Position numbers and translations under genes: made by a program
Origin: Sulfurimonas sp. SAG-AH-194-L11
GTDB lineage: Bacteria > Campylobacterota > Campylobacteria > Campylobacterales > Sulfurimonadaceae
Direction of reading: 5' to 3'
DNA length: 64,000 nt
Assembly: GCF_029215995.1 (NCBI RefSeq)
Contig: NZ_JAEMVB010000006.1
Location: forward strand, 24,142-88,141
Shown here: positions 1-9,576 of the stretch, in pieces
Numbering within the stretch: position 1 is the stretch's first letter
Layout of the letters: each line of letters starts with the position of its first letter
The notes under the pieces: model-generated
The model's input: only the letters and a program-made list of their open reading frames with translations
The model's database searches: none
What the model was told of the DNA's origin: nothing

Positions 1-119
1 TACCATGCTATTGCCCATACACCAGGATAGTTAAATAAAAAGTCTATTTTAGAGTTGAGAGCTGGATCGTTTTTGTAAGCATTTGAAAAGTCTTCTTTTA
101 TATCGTTGTACAGTCCCAT
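1..119 (-). CDS. cysE: Serine O-acetyltransferase, N-terminal part (cut by window edge)
   Basis: Only the first 39 or so codons are in the window; the gene runs off the left edge. The translated start (MGLYNDIKEDF, then KNDPALNSKIDFLFNYPG followed by VWAIAW) is the typical N-terminus of CysE, which acetylates serine with acetyl-CoA as the first step of cysteine synthesis. The start ATG is at 117-119, eight bases downstream of the speA stop, so it is probably cotranscribed with speA and hisS. The catalytic left-handed beta-helix part is outside the window, so this call rests on the N-terminal helix region alone. Confidence 0.8.
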   Translation of the reverse strand, partial: MGLYNDIKEDFSNAYKNDPALNSKIDFLFNYPGVWAIAW

Positions 120-127
120 AAACTACC

Positions 128-1957
128 TTAACTTGTTGTTCTTAGATAACCATTTTGTGCAAGGATGATCTCTAGTTTTGATAGTGTATCACTTTTTTCT
201 TTTTTTGTGATAAAACTGCTTTGGTTTAGATCCATTTTAAGTTTTCTTACAAGTTTATTTGTGTCATAACCGATAGAATCTAATATATTTAAGGTACTTT
301 TTGATTCAACTTCATTTTTTATCTCAAAAGAGTTGTCATCAATGACTATAGTATATTCATTTGGGTGTGTAAAGAGGTTATGGCTCATTCCAAGAGCCTC
401 TTGATATGCTCCAACATTAAAAAAACCTAAAAAATAATCCTCTTTTGTTAGGTCTATATCATGAAGATAGAGTGGTTTGTCAGGGTCAAAACCAATCTCG
501 CCATCACTATCACAGGTTATATCCCATATTGAAGCAGCTCTCATCGCTTGTTTTGTATGATGATGAATCGGCATAACAGGAAAATGCTGTTTAAGCCCCC
601 AGTAATCTGGAAGACTCTGAAATATAGAAGCATTAATCAAGTAACGCTCTTGAAGACTCACTTGCAGTTGTTTGAGTTCACTAGCATTGATTTTAGAAGT
701 GAGGTTCAAAGATTTTTTTATAATGTTATGAACAAGTATCTCTGCATTTGAGCGGTCTTGAAGATTTATGTATCCTAAATCAAAAAGTGTAAGTAAAGAT
801 TCTATATGATCTAGTGCATCATGTAGGTACTCTATACAGTTATCTGGATTAAGGTGAGTGTAGAGTTCATTTAGCTCCTTAATAAGGGGAGGGTTGCTTT
901 CTTGAAGATTTAATAAGTTCTCATGATAATCTTGTGTAAAGAGTTCTAAAACAGGTGTAATAAGTACAGAATGAGAAGCAACTACAAAACGACCTGATTC
1001 TGTAAATACATCAGGGTGTTTAACCCCTTTAGCATCCATTATTTCACCGAGTAAAAAGATAACACTACTTGAAAACTCTTCTATAGAATAGTTATGAAGT
1101 TTAGCATCATCGTGTTGTGCATATGTTACTGCTAAACCACCACCAATATTAATACTATTTAATGAGGATGCCCCTAGTACTTTAAGCCCAGCATAAATAT
1201 TTCCAGCCTCCCTGAGAGCTCTTTTTATAGGTGCTATATCTTCCATCTGAGAACCAATATGAAAATGTATCATAGTAAATTTATCTAAAAGATTAGCGGC
1301 ACTTAAAAGTTTTCTAGCTTCAAGTATCTCTGTAGCAGTGAGACCAAATTTTGCATCCATTCCTGCACTTTTTGCCCATGTTCCACTTCCAGTTGAGTGT
1401 AGCCGTACTCTTAGACCTATGTTTGGTACTTTCAAGTCCGATTTTTCTACAACTTCTATGATTGTTTTGAGTTCGCCTAAACCCTCTATAGTAATAGTGA
1501 TATCATGTCCAGATTGTTTTGCGATAAAAGCAAGTGTAATCATCTCCTTGTCTTTAAAACCATTTACAGTTATAGGAGAGTTATTAGTTGACTTACTCAT
1601 AGCTAAGATTAGCTCAGCTTTACTTCCTGCTTCTAAACCATAAGAGAAGTTTTTGCCTTCATCTGTAACTGCTGCAACAACAAAGGGGAGTTGATTTACT
1701 TTAAGTGGAAATACAGCTCTGAAACTACCCTTATAATTGTTCTCTTCTATAGAATAATTAAAAGAGTTGTAGAGATTGTTTATCTGTTTTTTTATGAGGT
1801 GTGGGAAACGCAAAATAATTGGTCCCCTAACATCTAAAGAACGAATTTTTTGTGTTATATCCAACAGGGAGGGTTTTGATTTGTAATTAACCAAAACTTC
1901 ATCTTCGTCTATAATAAAATTATCATCTGACCATATATTTAAACCGTATGTATTCAT
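128..1957 (-). CDS. speA: Biosynthetic arginine decarboxylase
   Basis: This 609-residue protein is a PLP-dependent, alanine-racemase-fold (group IV) decarboxylase that converts arginine to agmatine for polyamine synthesis. The PLP lysine is expected at K86 in the FPLKVNQ motif. Further family motifs are HFHIGSQ, the glycine loop NIGGGLAVTY and the TESGRFVVASHS segment that binds PLP phosphate. The length is slightly under the 630-660 residues usual for SpeA. The ATG lies 6 bases after the stop of the FMN glutamate-synthase-like gene, which argues for one operon hisS-gltB-like-speA-cysE. The protein acts in the cytoplasm. A diaminopimelate or carboxynorspermidine decarboxylase is less likely because those are much shorter. 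Confidence 0.93.
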   Translation of the reverse strand: MNTYGLNIWSDDNFIIDEDEVLVNYKSKPSLLDITQKIRSLDVRGPIILRFPHLIKKQINNLYNSFNYSIEENNYKGSFRAVFPLKVNQLPFVVAAVTDEGKNFSYGLEAGSKAELILAMSKSTNNSPITVNGFKDKEMITLAFIAKQSGHDITITIEGLGELKTIIEVVEKSDLKVPNIGLRVRLHSTGSGTWAKSAGMDAKFGLTATEILEARKLLSAANLLDKFTMIHFHIGSQMEDIAPIKRALREAGNIYAGLKVLGASSLNSINIGGGLAVTYAQHDDAKLHNYSIEEFSSSVIFLLGEIMDAKGVKHPDVFTESGRFVVASHSVLITPVLELFTQDYHENLLNLQESNPPLIKELNELYTHLNPDNCIEYLHDALDHIESLLTLFDLGYINLQDRSNAEILVHNIIKKSLNLTSKINASELKQLQVSLQERYLINASIFQSLPDYWGLKQHFPVMPIHHHTKQAMRAASIWDITCDSDGEIGFDPDKPLYLHDIDLTKEDYFLGFFNVGAYQEALGMSHNLFTHPNEYTIVIDDNSFEIKNEVESKSTLNILDSIGYDTNKLVRKLKMDLNQSSFITKKEKSDTLSKLEIILAQNGYLRTTS

Positions 1958-1963
1958 AATTAG

Positions 1964-3691
1964 CTAGAGGTGAAGTTTGTTTCTAAAGTATACATCAATA
2001 TCAAAGAAAACTTCACCATTTCGATTTGTATATGTTAAAGCACTTTTATCAAGATTATTTATACTTTTTTTACCCATGACCGCAAGTACCACTTTCATAC
2101 TTTTTATAAGGTTGTTATGATAGTTTCCTATCTTTTGACCTTGTTTGATGACAAGATATGAGGCACGTTTTTTCTCATCTTGAGTTGCAAAACCAACAGG
2201 ACAAACATGTGCACCAAATCCAGAACACATACGAGCACGGATACAGCCACCACTCATCATAAAACCACGAGCCATACCAACTGCATCAGCTCCCATAGCC
2301 AAGGTTATAATAACATCATCGGGTGTGAGTATCTTTCCACTAGCGATAATTTTTATATCTTCTCGAATCTTATGCATTGTAAGCATAGTATCGAGAATAT
2401 ATAAAGCATTGTTAGTTGTAAGACCAACGGACTCCATAAGTTCAAGTGGTGCAGTAGCACTACCACCCTCACCACTATCGACTGTAATAAAGTCAGGAAG
2501 ATTTTTACCATCAGCTTTTCTTTGTGCTAGTTCTTCACACAACTCCTCTATGGCATGTGCATCTGAGATAACTATCTTAAATCCAACAGGTTTATCTGAC
2601 AGGTTTTGAAGTTTTTCTACAAAGTTAAGTAGGTCCTCTGTTGTATCAGCATAAGGAAAGCGATTTGGAGAAAAGACATTTTGCCCTTGTGGTACACCTC
2701 TATAGTAAGCAATATCAGCTGTTACCTTAGCACCTGCGAGTTTCCCACCTGTTTGCTTAGCACCTTGTGCAATTTTTATCTCTGTCATACGACAAAATTT
2801 CATTACTTTTTGATATTTGACTGCATCAAATTTACCATCATCATCTCTTACACCATAAAGACCTGAACTCATTTGAAAAACAATATTTCCTATACTATCA
2901 GGAACCTTTTTGGGAAAACTCTCCATAGGTGCATTCCAGTTAACACGAAAAAGTACATGACTTGCATTATCATAGATATATGTATTTTGAGTTTTTTTAT
3001 TGAGTAATATATTGCGGTACCATTTAAGTGCGACTTTCTTATTGAAGAAAAAGTTACCAACTTTAAAGATGAACTCTGCATAGGGGGTACTTGGAATTAT
3101 TTCTAAGTAATCACAATTATCTAAATCTGGCTTAAGAGTAAAAAGATGATTTGAAGTAAGTGATCCCTCACCTGTATTGACTGTTAGTCCGGAGTTTTTT
3201 CCTGCAATACTAAAGGCACGAATCGCTTCAGGGCTGAGTGAGCCATCGCTCATGGCAGAACGTAATATTGGTGAATAAGATCTAAAAGGTATCTTCCTTT
3301 TAGTACCAAATACAACACTAACATCTTCATCAACTTCATCTTCATTAAGAACAGATCCAGAGTGCTTTATAACAAATCTTGATCCTGAGAAAGGTTGATT
3401 AACTGAAAAAGATTGGTAGTTTGGAAGGTTTTTAGAAGCCTTATAGACCCAGTCAACCTTATCTTTTGATTCATAAAAGTTTTCATCAGCAAAATATTGG
3501 CGGAGGGGCTCACGAAGTGCCTCAAATAGATAGCGCATACGACCTATAACAGGGTAGTTGATAAGAAGAGCACGCTTGCGTTGTACATATTTATCATGGA
3601 TAAAAAGAGCAAAAAGTAAAAAAACAGCAACGATAATAAAAAGCTCTAAGAAATGTACAAATACATTCCAAACACCCATAAATAATTCCAT
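1964..3691 (-). CDS. Membrane-anchored FMN-binding glutamate synthase family protein
   Basis: The 575-residue product has one N-terminal membrane segment (about residues 8-30) followed by the FMN-binding synthase domain of glutamate synthase large subunits. It shows the FITVDSGEGGSATAP segment, the IASGKILTPDD phosphate-binding region and three cysteines at about 483, 489 and 497 (CIRARMC...HVCPVG), placed like the 3Fe-4S ligands of GltB. There is no N-terminal glutaminase domain, so it is not a complete GOGAT. Such stand-alone proteins are common in Campylobacterota; their substrate is not established. Its ATG overlaps the last base of the hisS stop codon, so it is translationally coupled to hisS. 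Confidence 0.85.
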   Translation of the reverse strand: MELFMGVWNVFVHFLELFIIVAVFLLFALFIHDKYVQRKRALLINYPVIGRMRYLFEALREPLRQYFADENFYESKDKVDWVYKASKNLPNYQSFSVNQPFSGSRFVIKHSGSVLNEDEVDEDVSVVFGTKRKIPFRSYSPILRSAMSDGSLSPEAIRAFSIAGKNSGLTVNTGEGSLTSNHLFTLKPDLDNCDYLEIIPSTPYAEFIFKVGNFFFNKKVALKWYRNILLNKKTQNTYIYDNASHVLFRVNWNAPMESFPKKVPDSIGNIVFQMSSGLYGVRDDDGKFDAVKYQKVMKFCRMTEIKIAQGAKQTGGKLAGAKVTADIAYYRGVPQGQNVFSPNRFPYADTTEDLLNFVEKLQNLSDKPVGFKIVISDAHAIEELCEELAQRKADGKNLPDFITVDSGEGGSATAPLELMESVGLTTNNALYILDTMLTMHKIREDIKIIASGKILTPDDVIITLAMGADAVGMARGFMMSGGCIRARMCSGFGAHVCPVGFATQDEKKRASYLVIKQGQKIGNYHNNLIKSMKVVLAVMGKKSINNLDKSALTYTNRNGEVFFDIDVYFRNKLHL

Positions 3692-4902
3692 TAAAAATCC
3701 TTAAGTAATATAACCTCTTCTGATTTAGCTTCTAAATCTTTCACCCATATAGTACCATCTTTCTTTTCGTTTTCTCCAATAACACAACAATATTTTGCAT
3801 TTACCTTATCTGCTGCATTTAAGTGTTTCTTTAAGTTCTTTGCTTTGTAGTCACATACAACTTTCTCTGTAGCTCTTTTGTCCTGAGTTAACTTAACCAC
3901 GAGGTCTACAGCATCACTATCCATAGCACCTATGTAATAACCCTCACGTTTAACTTTTGGCATAACTATAAGTTCCATAAGTCTTTCTATACCCATTGCA
4001 AATCCAACCGCAGGAGTAGGACGACCATCTAAAAACTCTACAAGTCTATCGTATCGTCCACCACCAGCAATAGCACTCTGGCTTCCGATGTTGTCACTTA
4101 CAAACTCAAACGCAGTCTTTGAGTAATAGTCAAGACCACGAACAAGGTTTGTGTCTATCTCGAACTCAACTCCGTTATCTGTAAGAATAGTCTTTAGTTT
4201 AGTAAAGTCTTCCTCGCAAGCCCCACATAAAGAGTTAATAAGTTTTGGTGCTTTCTCATATAAAGATTGACAGTGTGTGTTTTTACAATCAAGTACACGG
4301 ATAGGGTTAGTAGTTTTTCTGCGTTGACAGTCTTCACATATCTCATCTTCAACAGACTCTATATAAGTCACAAGTGAGTCACGATACTGAGGCATACAGT
4401 TTTGATCACCAAGTGAGTTTAACTGCAGTCTGTAACCTATGCCACATTTTTTAAGAATATCAGCAACCATCATAATCATAGTAGCATCTTCATAAACACT
4501 ATCAACACCAAAGCTCTCCACTCCAAACTGGTGAAACTGACGCAGGCGTCCTTTTTGTGGACGCTCATAACGAAACATACTTCCGTGATAAAAATATCTA
4601 TGAATTCCACCGGCTTTATCTAGTTTCTTTTGAACAAAGGCACGAACAACACCAGCTGTGCCTTCAGGACGAAGACAAACATCATTCTCACCCTTGTCGA
4701 TGAACTGATACATCTCTTTACCAACAATGTCACTACTCTCACCAACACTGCGTTTAAAAAGTGCTGTCTCTTCTAAAAGAGGTGTTTCGATAAAATGAAA
4801 ACCATAATTTTGTGCAACCTTAGTCGCTAAGTTTATGAAGTATGTAAAACGTTCATAATCCTCACTTAAAATATCGTTCATTCCTCTGAGTGACTTAATC
4901 AT
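3691..4902 (-). CDS. hisS: Histidyl-tRNA synthetase
   Basis: The 403-residue class II synthetase charges tRNA-His. Motif 1 lies near HFIETPLLEE, motif 2 is visible as FRYERPQKGRLRQFHQFGVE, the histidine A motif as LVRGLDYYSKTAFEF, and motif 3 as GGGRYDRLVEFLDG...AVGFAMGIERL. The C-terminal anticodon-binding domain covers roughly the last 90 residues. The length is in the normal bacterial range. It heads the minus-strand run toward cysE and is divergent from the DEAD-box helicase gene across 119 bases that must carry both promoters. Confidence 0.97.
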   Translation of the reverse strand: MIKSLRGMNDILSEDYERFTYFINLATKVAQNYGFHFIETPLLEETALFKRSVGESSDIVGKEMYQFIDKGENDVCLRPEGTAGVVRAFVQKKLDKAGGIHRYFYHGSMFRYERPQKGRLRQFHQFGVESFGVDSVYEDATMIMMVADILKKCGIGYRLQLNSLGDQNCMPQYRDSLVTYIESVEDEICEDCQRRKTTNPIRVLDCKNTHCQSLYEKAPKLINSLCGACEEDFTKLKTILTDNGVEFEIDTNLVRGLDYYSKTAFEFVSDNIGSQSAIAGGGRYDRLVEFLDGRPTPAVGFAMGIERLMELIVMPKVKREGYYIGAMDSDAVDLVVKLTQDKRATEKVVCDYKAKNLKKHLNAADKVNAKYCCVIGENEKKDGTIWVKDLEAKSEEVILLKDF

Positions 4903-5021
4903 TTGCTGTCCTTGTATAATAGTAATGTAAGGATACCATTTTTAATCTTTTGTTTTAATGATGAACCTTTTTTGAAGTAAAAATAGTGTAAAATTGACCT
5001 CATATTAAGATAGGAAAATAG

Positions 5022-6263
5022 ATGACATTTGACAAATTAGAACTCTCAAGAGAAATCCTTCAAATTTTAGAAGAGAAAAACTTTAAAACTCCAACACCAG
5101 TACAAAAAAGTGTTATCCCTTTAGTTCTGCAAGGCAAAGATGTAATTGCCCAGGCACAAACGGGAAGTGGAAAGAGTGCTAGTTTTGTTCTGCCTATTTT
5201 ACAGTTATGGAGTCAAACTCGTGATAATGCTAAAAAGGGAAAAATAAAAGTTCTTGTTTTAACACCAACTCGTGAGCTTACTTTACAGATAGCATCAGCA
5301 TTTAATGAGTTCTCAAAGTATCTAAAAAAGACTCCACAAATAGTGAGCCTTATCGGTGGAGAAAAGATAGGAGAGCAACTTTTTGAGGTGCAAAAAGGGT
5401 GTGATATTCTTGTGGCAACAAGTGGGCGTTTTTTAGATGTTTTGAGAAAAAAACAGATGAATTTATCGCATTTGAATTTTTTAATATTAGATGAAGCAGA
5501 TAAGATGCTAAACCTTGATTTTAGCGAGGAGTTAGACCTTATTTTAGAGTCTATTCCAAGTAAGAGACAAAACTTACTTTTCTCTGCGACATATCCACAA
5601 AAAATGTTAAGCATTATCTCTAAAATAGTAACTTCTCCAGTTGAAGTAAAAATCCAAGAGACACAAACAGTAGAGACAATAACTCAAAGAGTTATACAAG
5701 TAAATCGTGAAAACCGTGGACCGCTACTTCGCCATCTTTTAAAAGAGAACAATTACAAACGAGTTCTTGTTTTTATGGCTAACAAACGAGCAACTGATAA
5801 TATCGCGGAGAAGTTTAGAAAACATAATATAAAAGCAGCTTCGTTTAATGCAGACTTAGAACAAGATATAAGAAATGCGACTCTCGCTGCATTTAAAGAA
5901 GCGAAGGTAAATGTTCTTTTTGCAACAGATATTGCAGCCCGTGGACTAGATATTGACAATATTGACTGTGTTATAAACTACGACCTACCGCGTTCACCTG
6001 CTGATTATATTCATAGAATAGGGCGAACAGCGAGAGCGGGTAAGTCAGGAGAGGCTATAAGCTTTATGGATTATGAAACGCAAGAACATTTTAAACTCAT
6101 TGAAAAACGCAGTGATATTAGTTTAAAGTATGAGCAAGTCAAAGGTTTTGAGCTCTTAGGCGAAGCACCTAAAAAGCAAAAAGGTCCTGCTCCTGTTAAG
6201 GGAAAAGCTAAGAGTAAAAAAGATAAACTCAGAGAGAAGAATAAACTAGCTAATAAGGACTAG
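5022..6263 (+). CDS. DEAD-box ATP-dependent RNA helicase
   Basis: The 413-residue protein has the Q motif (KTPTPVQ, about residues 22-28), Walker A AQTGSGKS (45-52), PTRELTLQ, DEAD (in LILDEADKML), SAT, and the helicase C motifs ARGLDI and HRIGRTARAG. It unwinds or remodels structured RNA in ribosome assembly or mRNA decay. The core is RhlE-like, and a short lysine-rich tail (about the last 40 residues) is likely an RNA-binding extension; I do not assign a gene symbol because the paralogues in this phylum are hard to separate. The start ATG follows a weak purine stretch (AGGAAAA). The gene is convergent with ycaO and overlaps its end by 4 bases. Confidence 0.94.
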   Translation: MTFDKLELSREILQILEEKNFKTPTPVQKSVIPLVLQGKDVIAQAQTGSGKSASFVLPILQLWSQTRDNAKKGKIKVLVLTPTRELTLQIASAFNEFSKYLKKTPQIVSLIGGEKIGEQLFEVQKGCDILVATSGRFLDVLRKKQMNLSHLNFLILDEADKMLNLDFSEELDLILESIPSKRQNLLFSATYPQKMLSIISKIVTSPVEVKIQETQTVETITQRVIQVNRENRGPLLRHLLKENNYKRVLVFMANKRATDNIAEKFRKHNIKAASFNADLEQDIRNATLAAFKEAKVNVLFATDIAARGLDIDNIDCVINYDLPRSPADYIHRIGRTARAGKSGEAISFMDYETQEHFKLIEKRSDISLKYEQVKGFELLGEAPKKQKGPAPVKGKAKSKKDKLREKNKLANKD

Positions 6264-7873
6264 GCTCTTTTCTTACACTCTAGTCTGTCATACATTTGAA
6301 GCATCTTCTTATAGTCTTCATGGAGTGTTACATCACAGAGTAGGGCATCTCCATCTAAAACACGAAGTGCTTTTTGAACTCTGTCTTCTCCAAAAACACT
6401 ATAAAGTGCTTCTTTATACTCACTAAATTCTAACTCAGACTCTTCCATTTTTGCAAGTTCTACTATAACAAGACCGAATTTATCCGCTCCGTACTCTAAA
6501 AGTTCAAGTGCTTCTTCTGTTTCACCTAATACAAAGAGTGTTTGTGCTTTAAACTCTCTAAGTGTAAAGTTATTAACAAAGATAACACCAATATACTTCT
6601 CAATATTAAGAGCCTCTTCTAGTTGCTCAATTTCTATCATAACATCTTGTGGATCATAATCTTTGAAGTTTAAGACCATATCACGAATACGTTTTCCATT
6701 GTTCTTGTTGTTGTAAATTAAATCTTCTATAGGGTAGACTTCTGATATGCTAGGTACAATAAGCTGACATGAGTAAAATCCAAGATAGTTATACTCTCTT
6801 AAGTAACTCTCTTTGTTCATAGTCTCTAAAATAGCTGTTAGATAGTTGTGCTCTTCTTGTGTACTCTCACCCTTATAAGCCCAAGGTGTGTACTCAAAAC
6901 TTTTTTTACTACTTAAAAAAGGAAATCCAAGTTTACCATTTGAATCAATAAAGTGAGACTCAAGGTTAAAACTATCAGAGACCAAACTCATATCAAATGT
7001 AGGTACTTCAAAACTATCAAGATTTTCTAAAGAACGTCCTTGCATAAGCTCTGTCATAGTTCGCTCTAGCGATACTTCTAAAATAGGATGTGCACCAAAA
7101 GAGACAAAGAGAGTCGAAGTTTTAGGGTTTATCAAAGAGATTGCTGTGACTGGAAATTCTCCACCTAAAGAGGCATCAAGGACTTCGATGATATAACCAA
7201 GTGCTCTAAGTTCCTCTACATCTTTGTAAACTCTAGGAAATTTCTCAAGAACATCCTCAGGAAATGTAGGTAAGGCATAACCTTTTTTGATAATTTCTAT
7301 TTTTGCATGGCGTTCAAAAATTTCACTGAGTGCTTGAACTTGTGCTTCTTCTGGAGTGTTACCAGTTGCTAAACCATTACTAACATAGAGATTACTGAGT
7401 ATGTTTAGAGGAATGTATGTAGTAGTTTTATTACTGCGTTTAACAAAAGGAAGTGCGATAACTTTATCTTCATAGTCACTGTTATAATCAACTAAATCTT
7501 CAGCTGTAAGTTCATTAGTTGGATTATAGATAGCACTTAACTCTGCATTTAAGTACTCTCCTCCAAACTCAAACGCCACTTCATCGGGAAAGTACTTTCG
7601 TTGTGGAAGATAGAAGTCAATGAAGAAGTTGTTAGTTTGAAGTCTCTCTATGTACTCACCCAAAGCACTAGCCATAGACGCCTCAGAAATTATACCTTTA
7701 CCGTTAGAGTATATATGTCTTGGAGCCTCAACTGAAGTAAGGTTAACAGAAAAACAGTTTGATAAAGGGTGCTTTTCTTGTGCAAAAGTAGTCTCACAAC
7801 CAACCTCTGCCAGTGTGTTTTTCATTCTTTTGAGTGACTCTTCTAGCGAGGCATCTTTGGAGAGCAGTTTCAT
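6260..7873 (-). CDS. ycaO: YcaO-type ATP-dependent cyclodehydratase family protein
   Basis: The 537-residue protein matches the E. coli YcaO family along its whole length: NGKG near residue 58, the ASALGEYIERL ATP-binding helix, the YVSNGLATGNTPEEA segment with ALSEIFERH, and the SFGAHP and LERTMTELMQGR motifs. A roughly 100-residue C-terminal region resembling TPR helices follows, as in E. coli YcaO. The family activates backbone amides with ATP; the E. coli member has been linked to beta-methylthiolation of ribosomal protein S12, and no toxin or peptide precursor gene is visible nearby, so a housekeeping role is likelier than a RiPP cluster. It is the last gene of the flgA-to-ycaO run. Confidence 0.9.
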   Translation of the reverse strand: MKLLSKDASLEESLKRMKNTLAEVGCETTFAQEKHPLSNCFSVNLTSVEAPRHIYSNGKGIISEASMASALGEYIERLQTNNFFIDFYLPQRKYFPDEVAFEFGGEYLNAELSAIYNPTNELTAEDLVDYNSDYEDKVIALPFVKRSNKTTTYIPLNILSNLYVSNGLATGNTPEEAQVQALSEIFERHAKIEIIKKGYALPTFPEDVLEKFPRVYKDVEELRALGYIIEVLDASLGGEFPVTAISLINPKTSTLFVSFGAHPILEVSLERTMTELMQGRSLENLDSFEVPTFDMSLVSDSFNLESHFIDSNGKLGFPFLSSKKSFEYTPWAYKGESTQEEHNYLTAILETMNKESYLREYNYLGFYSCQLIVPSISEVYPIEDLIYNNKNNGKRIRDMVLNFKDYDPQDVMIEIEQLEEALNIEKYIGVIFVNNFTLREFKAQTLFVLGETEEALELLEYGADKFGLVIVELAKMEESELEFSEYKEALYSVFGEDRVQKALRVLDGDALLCDVTLHEDYKKMLQMYDRLECKKRA

Positions 7874-7908
7874 AGGTGTTCCTTTAAATTTAAATGGATT
7901 ATAGCTTT

Positions 7909-8988
7909 TTATTTTTCTAAAGTGGGTATAAAGTACATAACAGTCTCAAAAATCCCTTCCATGTAGTGACGAAGGTAGACTTTATAATCATCTCGGATAC
8001 CTAAAACTACTTCAGGAATTTTATACCAATCCTCAGCTTTATGATAGATACAAATAGCAAGAACAGGATGTGAGTCTAAGATAGTTTGTTTAGCACCATC
8101 TATAGCATCTTGTTCAGCACCTTCGATATCGAGCTTTATAAAATCAACTTTTTCTTTTATGATGTTATCAATAGTATCAACTTCGACACTTTGAGTGCCT
8201 TTACCGTAGATACTGGAAAATGATTTCTCTTCATTAAAGTAAAGCGTCTCTTTTTTGTTTGAAACGCCACAAGTTAAGAACTCTATATTTTCATATGATG
8301 CTAACTCGCGTTTAGCTATTCTAATATTTTCGGGTATTGGTTCGATGAGCCATATTTTGGAAAAGTCAGGATAGTTTTTGATGACTTCTTCTGCTGTGTC
8401 TCCAACATAACCACCCCCATCAACAAAGCGAATGTTTTTTATCTCAGGTACTATTGTCTCATCGAAGTACTGACCAGAATGGTCATTAGTAAAACCTTTC
8501 ATAAAGTTATAATCACTAGAGATTTTAAAGTTTATAACTTTAGTAAAGATTTCTTTAGACTTTTCATCAGATAAAAGTTCATAAGTTTTTAAATATTTCT
8601 CTTGATTTTTAAAAAAATCATCATCAAAATCACTAATAAAAGGAGGGTGAACTAAATTTAAGGAACTGTATTTGAGAAGCGCTTGATAGGAGATATTTTT
8701 ATAACCCATTTCGTCGAGTCTGAGTTTAACTTCAAGAGGACTCCCCGTAGCAGTCCAGAGAATAATCGAATCAAGTGTAACATCCTCTATCTTTAGTATC
8801 TCTTTTTTTCGAGAATGCTGTACTCTGCTAAAGTCATCAATAATTCCATCAACTTCAATATTCTTTTTAACACTTTTGGTGAGCTTATTTATCCCAAGTA
8901 TGTATTTTTTTATATCTTTTGAGTGGACAAAAAGCTCTACTAACTCTCTGTCTTTTTCATTGATGTAGTCAGGGCTTATGAGTTGAAT
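7909..8988 (-). CDS. FkbM-family methyltransferase with an N-terminal extension and no standard start codon
   Basis: The core is a SAM-dependent FkbM methyltransferase: FVDGGGYVGDTAEEV is the SAM-binding loop, followed by WLIEPIPENI and FIKLDIEGAEQDAI. These enzymes O-methylate sugars of surface polysaccharides. The first ATG (8707-8709) would give 266 residues, but the frame stays open for 96 more codons back to the tmk stop and encodes protein-like sequence (KKYILGINKLTKSV, EVDGIIDDFSRV, WTATGSPLEVKLRLDEMG) like the N-terminal Rossmann-like domain of Campylobacter homologues. No ATG, GTG or TTG occurs in that stretch. ATT at 8986-8988 is offered as a tentative start; no convincing ribosome site precedes it. 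The gene may have lost its start. Confidence 0.72.
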   Translation of the reverse strand: MQLISPDYINEKDRELVELFVHSKDIKKYILGINKLTKSVKKNIEVDGIIDDFSRVQHSRKKEILKIEDVTLDSIILWTATGSPLEVKLRLDEMGYKNISYQALLKYSSLNLVHPPFISDFDDDFFKNQEKYLKTYELLSDEKSKEIFTKVINFKISSDYNFMKGFTNDHSGQYFDETIVPEIKNIRFVDGGGYVGDTAEEVIKNYPDFSKIWLIEPIPENIRIAKRELASYENIEFLTCGVSNKKETLYFNEEKSFSSIYGKGTQSVEVDTIDNIIKEKVDFIKLDIEGAEQDAIDGAKQTILDSHPVLAICIYHKAEDWYKIPEVVLGIRDDYKVYLRHYMEGIFETVMYFIPTLEK

Positions 8989-8997
8989 AGGAGTACT

Positions 8998-9576
8998 TTA
9001 AGTGTTAATATTAGATAATATGTTTTGTGTTATTTCTTCGCGAGAAAGAGTTGCATCTATCTCTACAAGCTCAATGTTTAGGAGCTTTGTTGCCTCAATG
9101 ATAGCATCTTGAATATCTAAAAGGTACTTACTTCCACGAAGTTCTATTCCATCTAGCTCTTTTTGAGAGAGTCTGTACTCTAGTTCCTTTTTTGTTAAAC
9201 GCAGTAAGAAAACTTTTTGAGGATAAATACTATTAGTTGCGAAGTCATTAAGAGAAACTATCTCCTTCGTTTTTAGTGTACCTTGAGTAAGTGCATAAGC
9301 CACTCCACTTACAGCACTTCTATCGCTTATAATCATTTTTGTTTTTAGGTTAGGCTCTATTACCTTTTGCATATGTTCAGCACGGTCAGCTAAAAAGAGT
9401 AAAAACTCTGCTTTTTTACTCTCTACTCTTGCAGATAAAAGCATTTCGCGTATCTCTTTACCTATCTCAGTAGCACCCGGCTCTTTAGTGAAAATAGCAT
9501 CAGGAAGCTTTTGATGCAGTGCTTGTATCTGTGTACTTTTACCTGCTGTATCGATACCTTCTATTGCAATGTACAT
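8998..9576 (-). CDS. tmk: Thymidylate kinase
   Basis: The 192-residue protein phosphorylates dTMP to dTDP. The P-loop is IEGIDTAGKSTQ (about residues 5-16), followed by the KEPG motif, the ISDRSAVSGVAY DR(Y/S) motif and a LID-like RGSKYLLDIQ segment near the C-terminal third. The length is slightly short of the usual 200-215. Its start overlaps the end of coaD by 16 bases, so translation is likely coupled. The stop TAA is followed in the same frame by the FkbM-like sequence. Confidence 0.96.
   Translation of the reverse strand: MYIAIEGIDTAGKSTQIQALHQKLPDAIFTKEPGATEIGKEIREMLLSARVESKKAEFLLFLADRAEHMQKVIEPNLKTKMIISDRSAVSGVAYALTQGTLKTKEIVSLNDFATNSIYPQKVFLLRLTKKELEYRLSQKELDGIELRGSKYLLDIQDAIIEATKLLNIELVEIDATLSREEITQNILSNINT

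Noticed and set aside
7650..7904. Antisense ORF opposite ycaO, and similar ORFs opposite acnB, icd, sucC, sucD, speA and the MCP gene
   Set aside because: They are frame shadows of highly conserved genes with low-complexity or unlikely composition and no ribosome sites.
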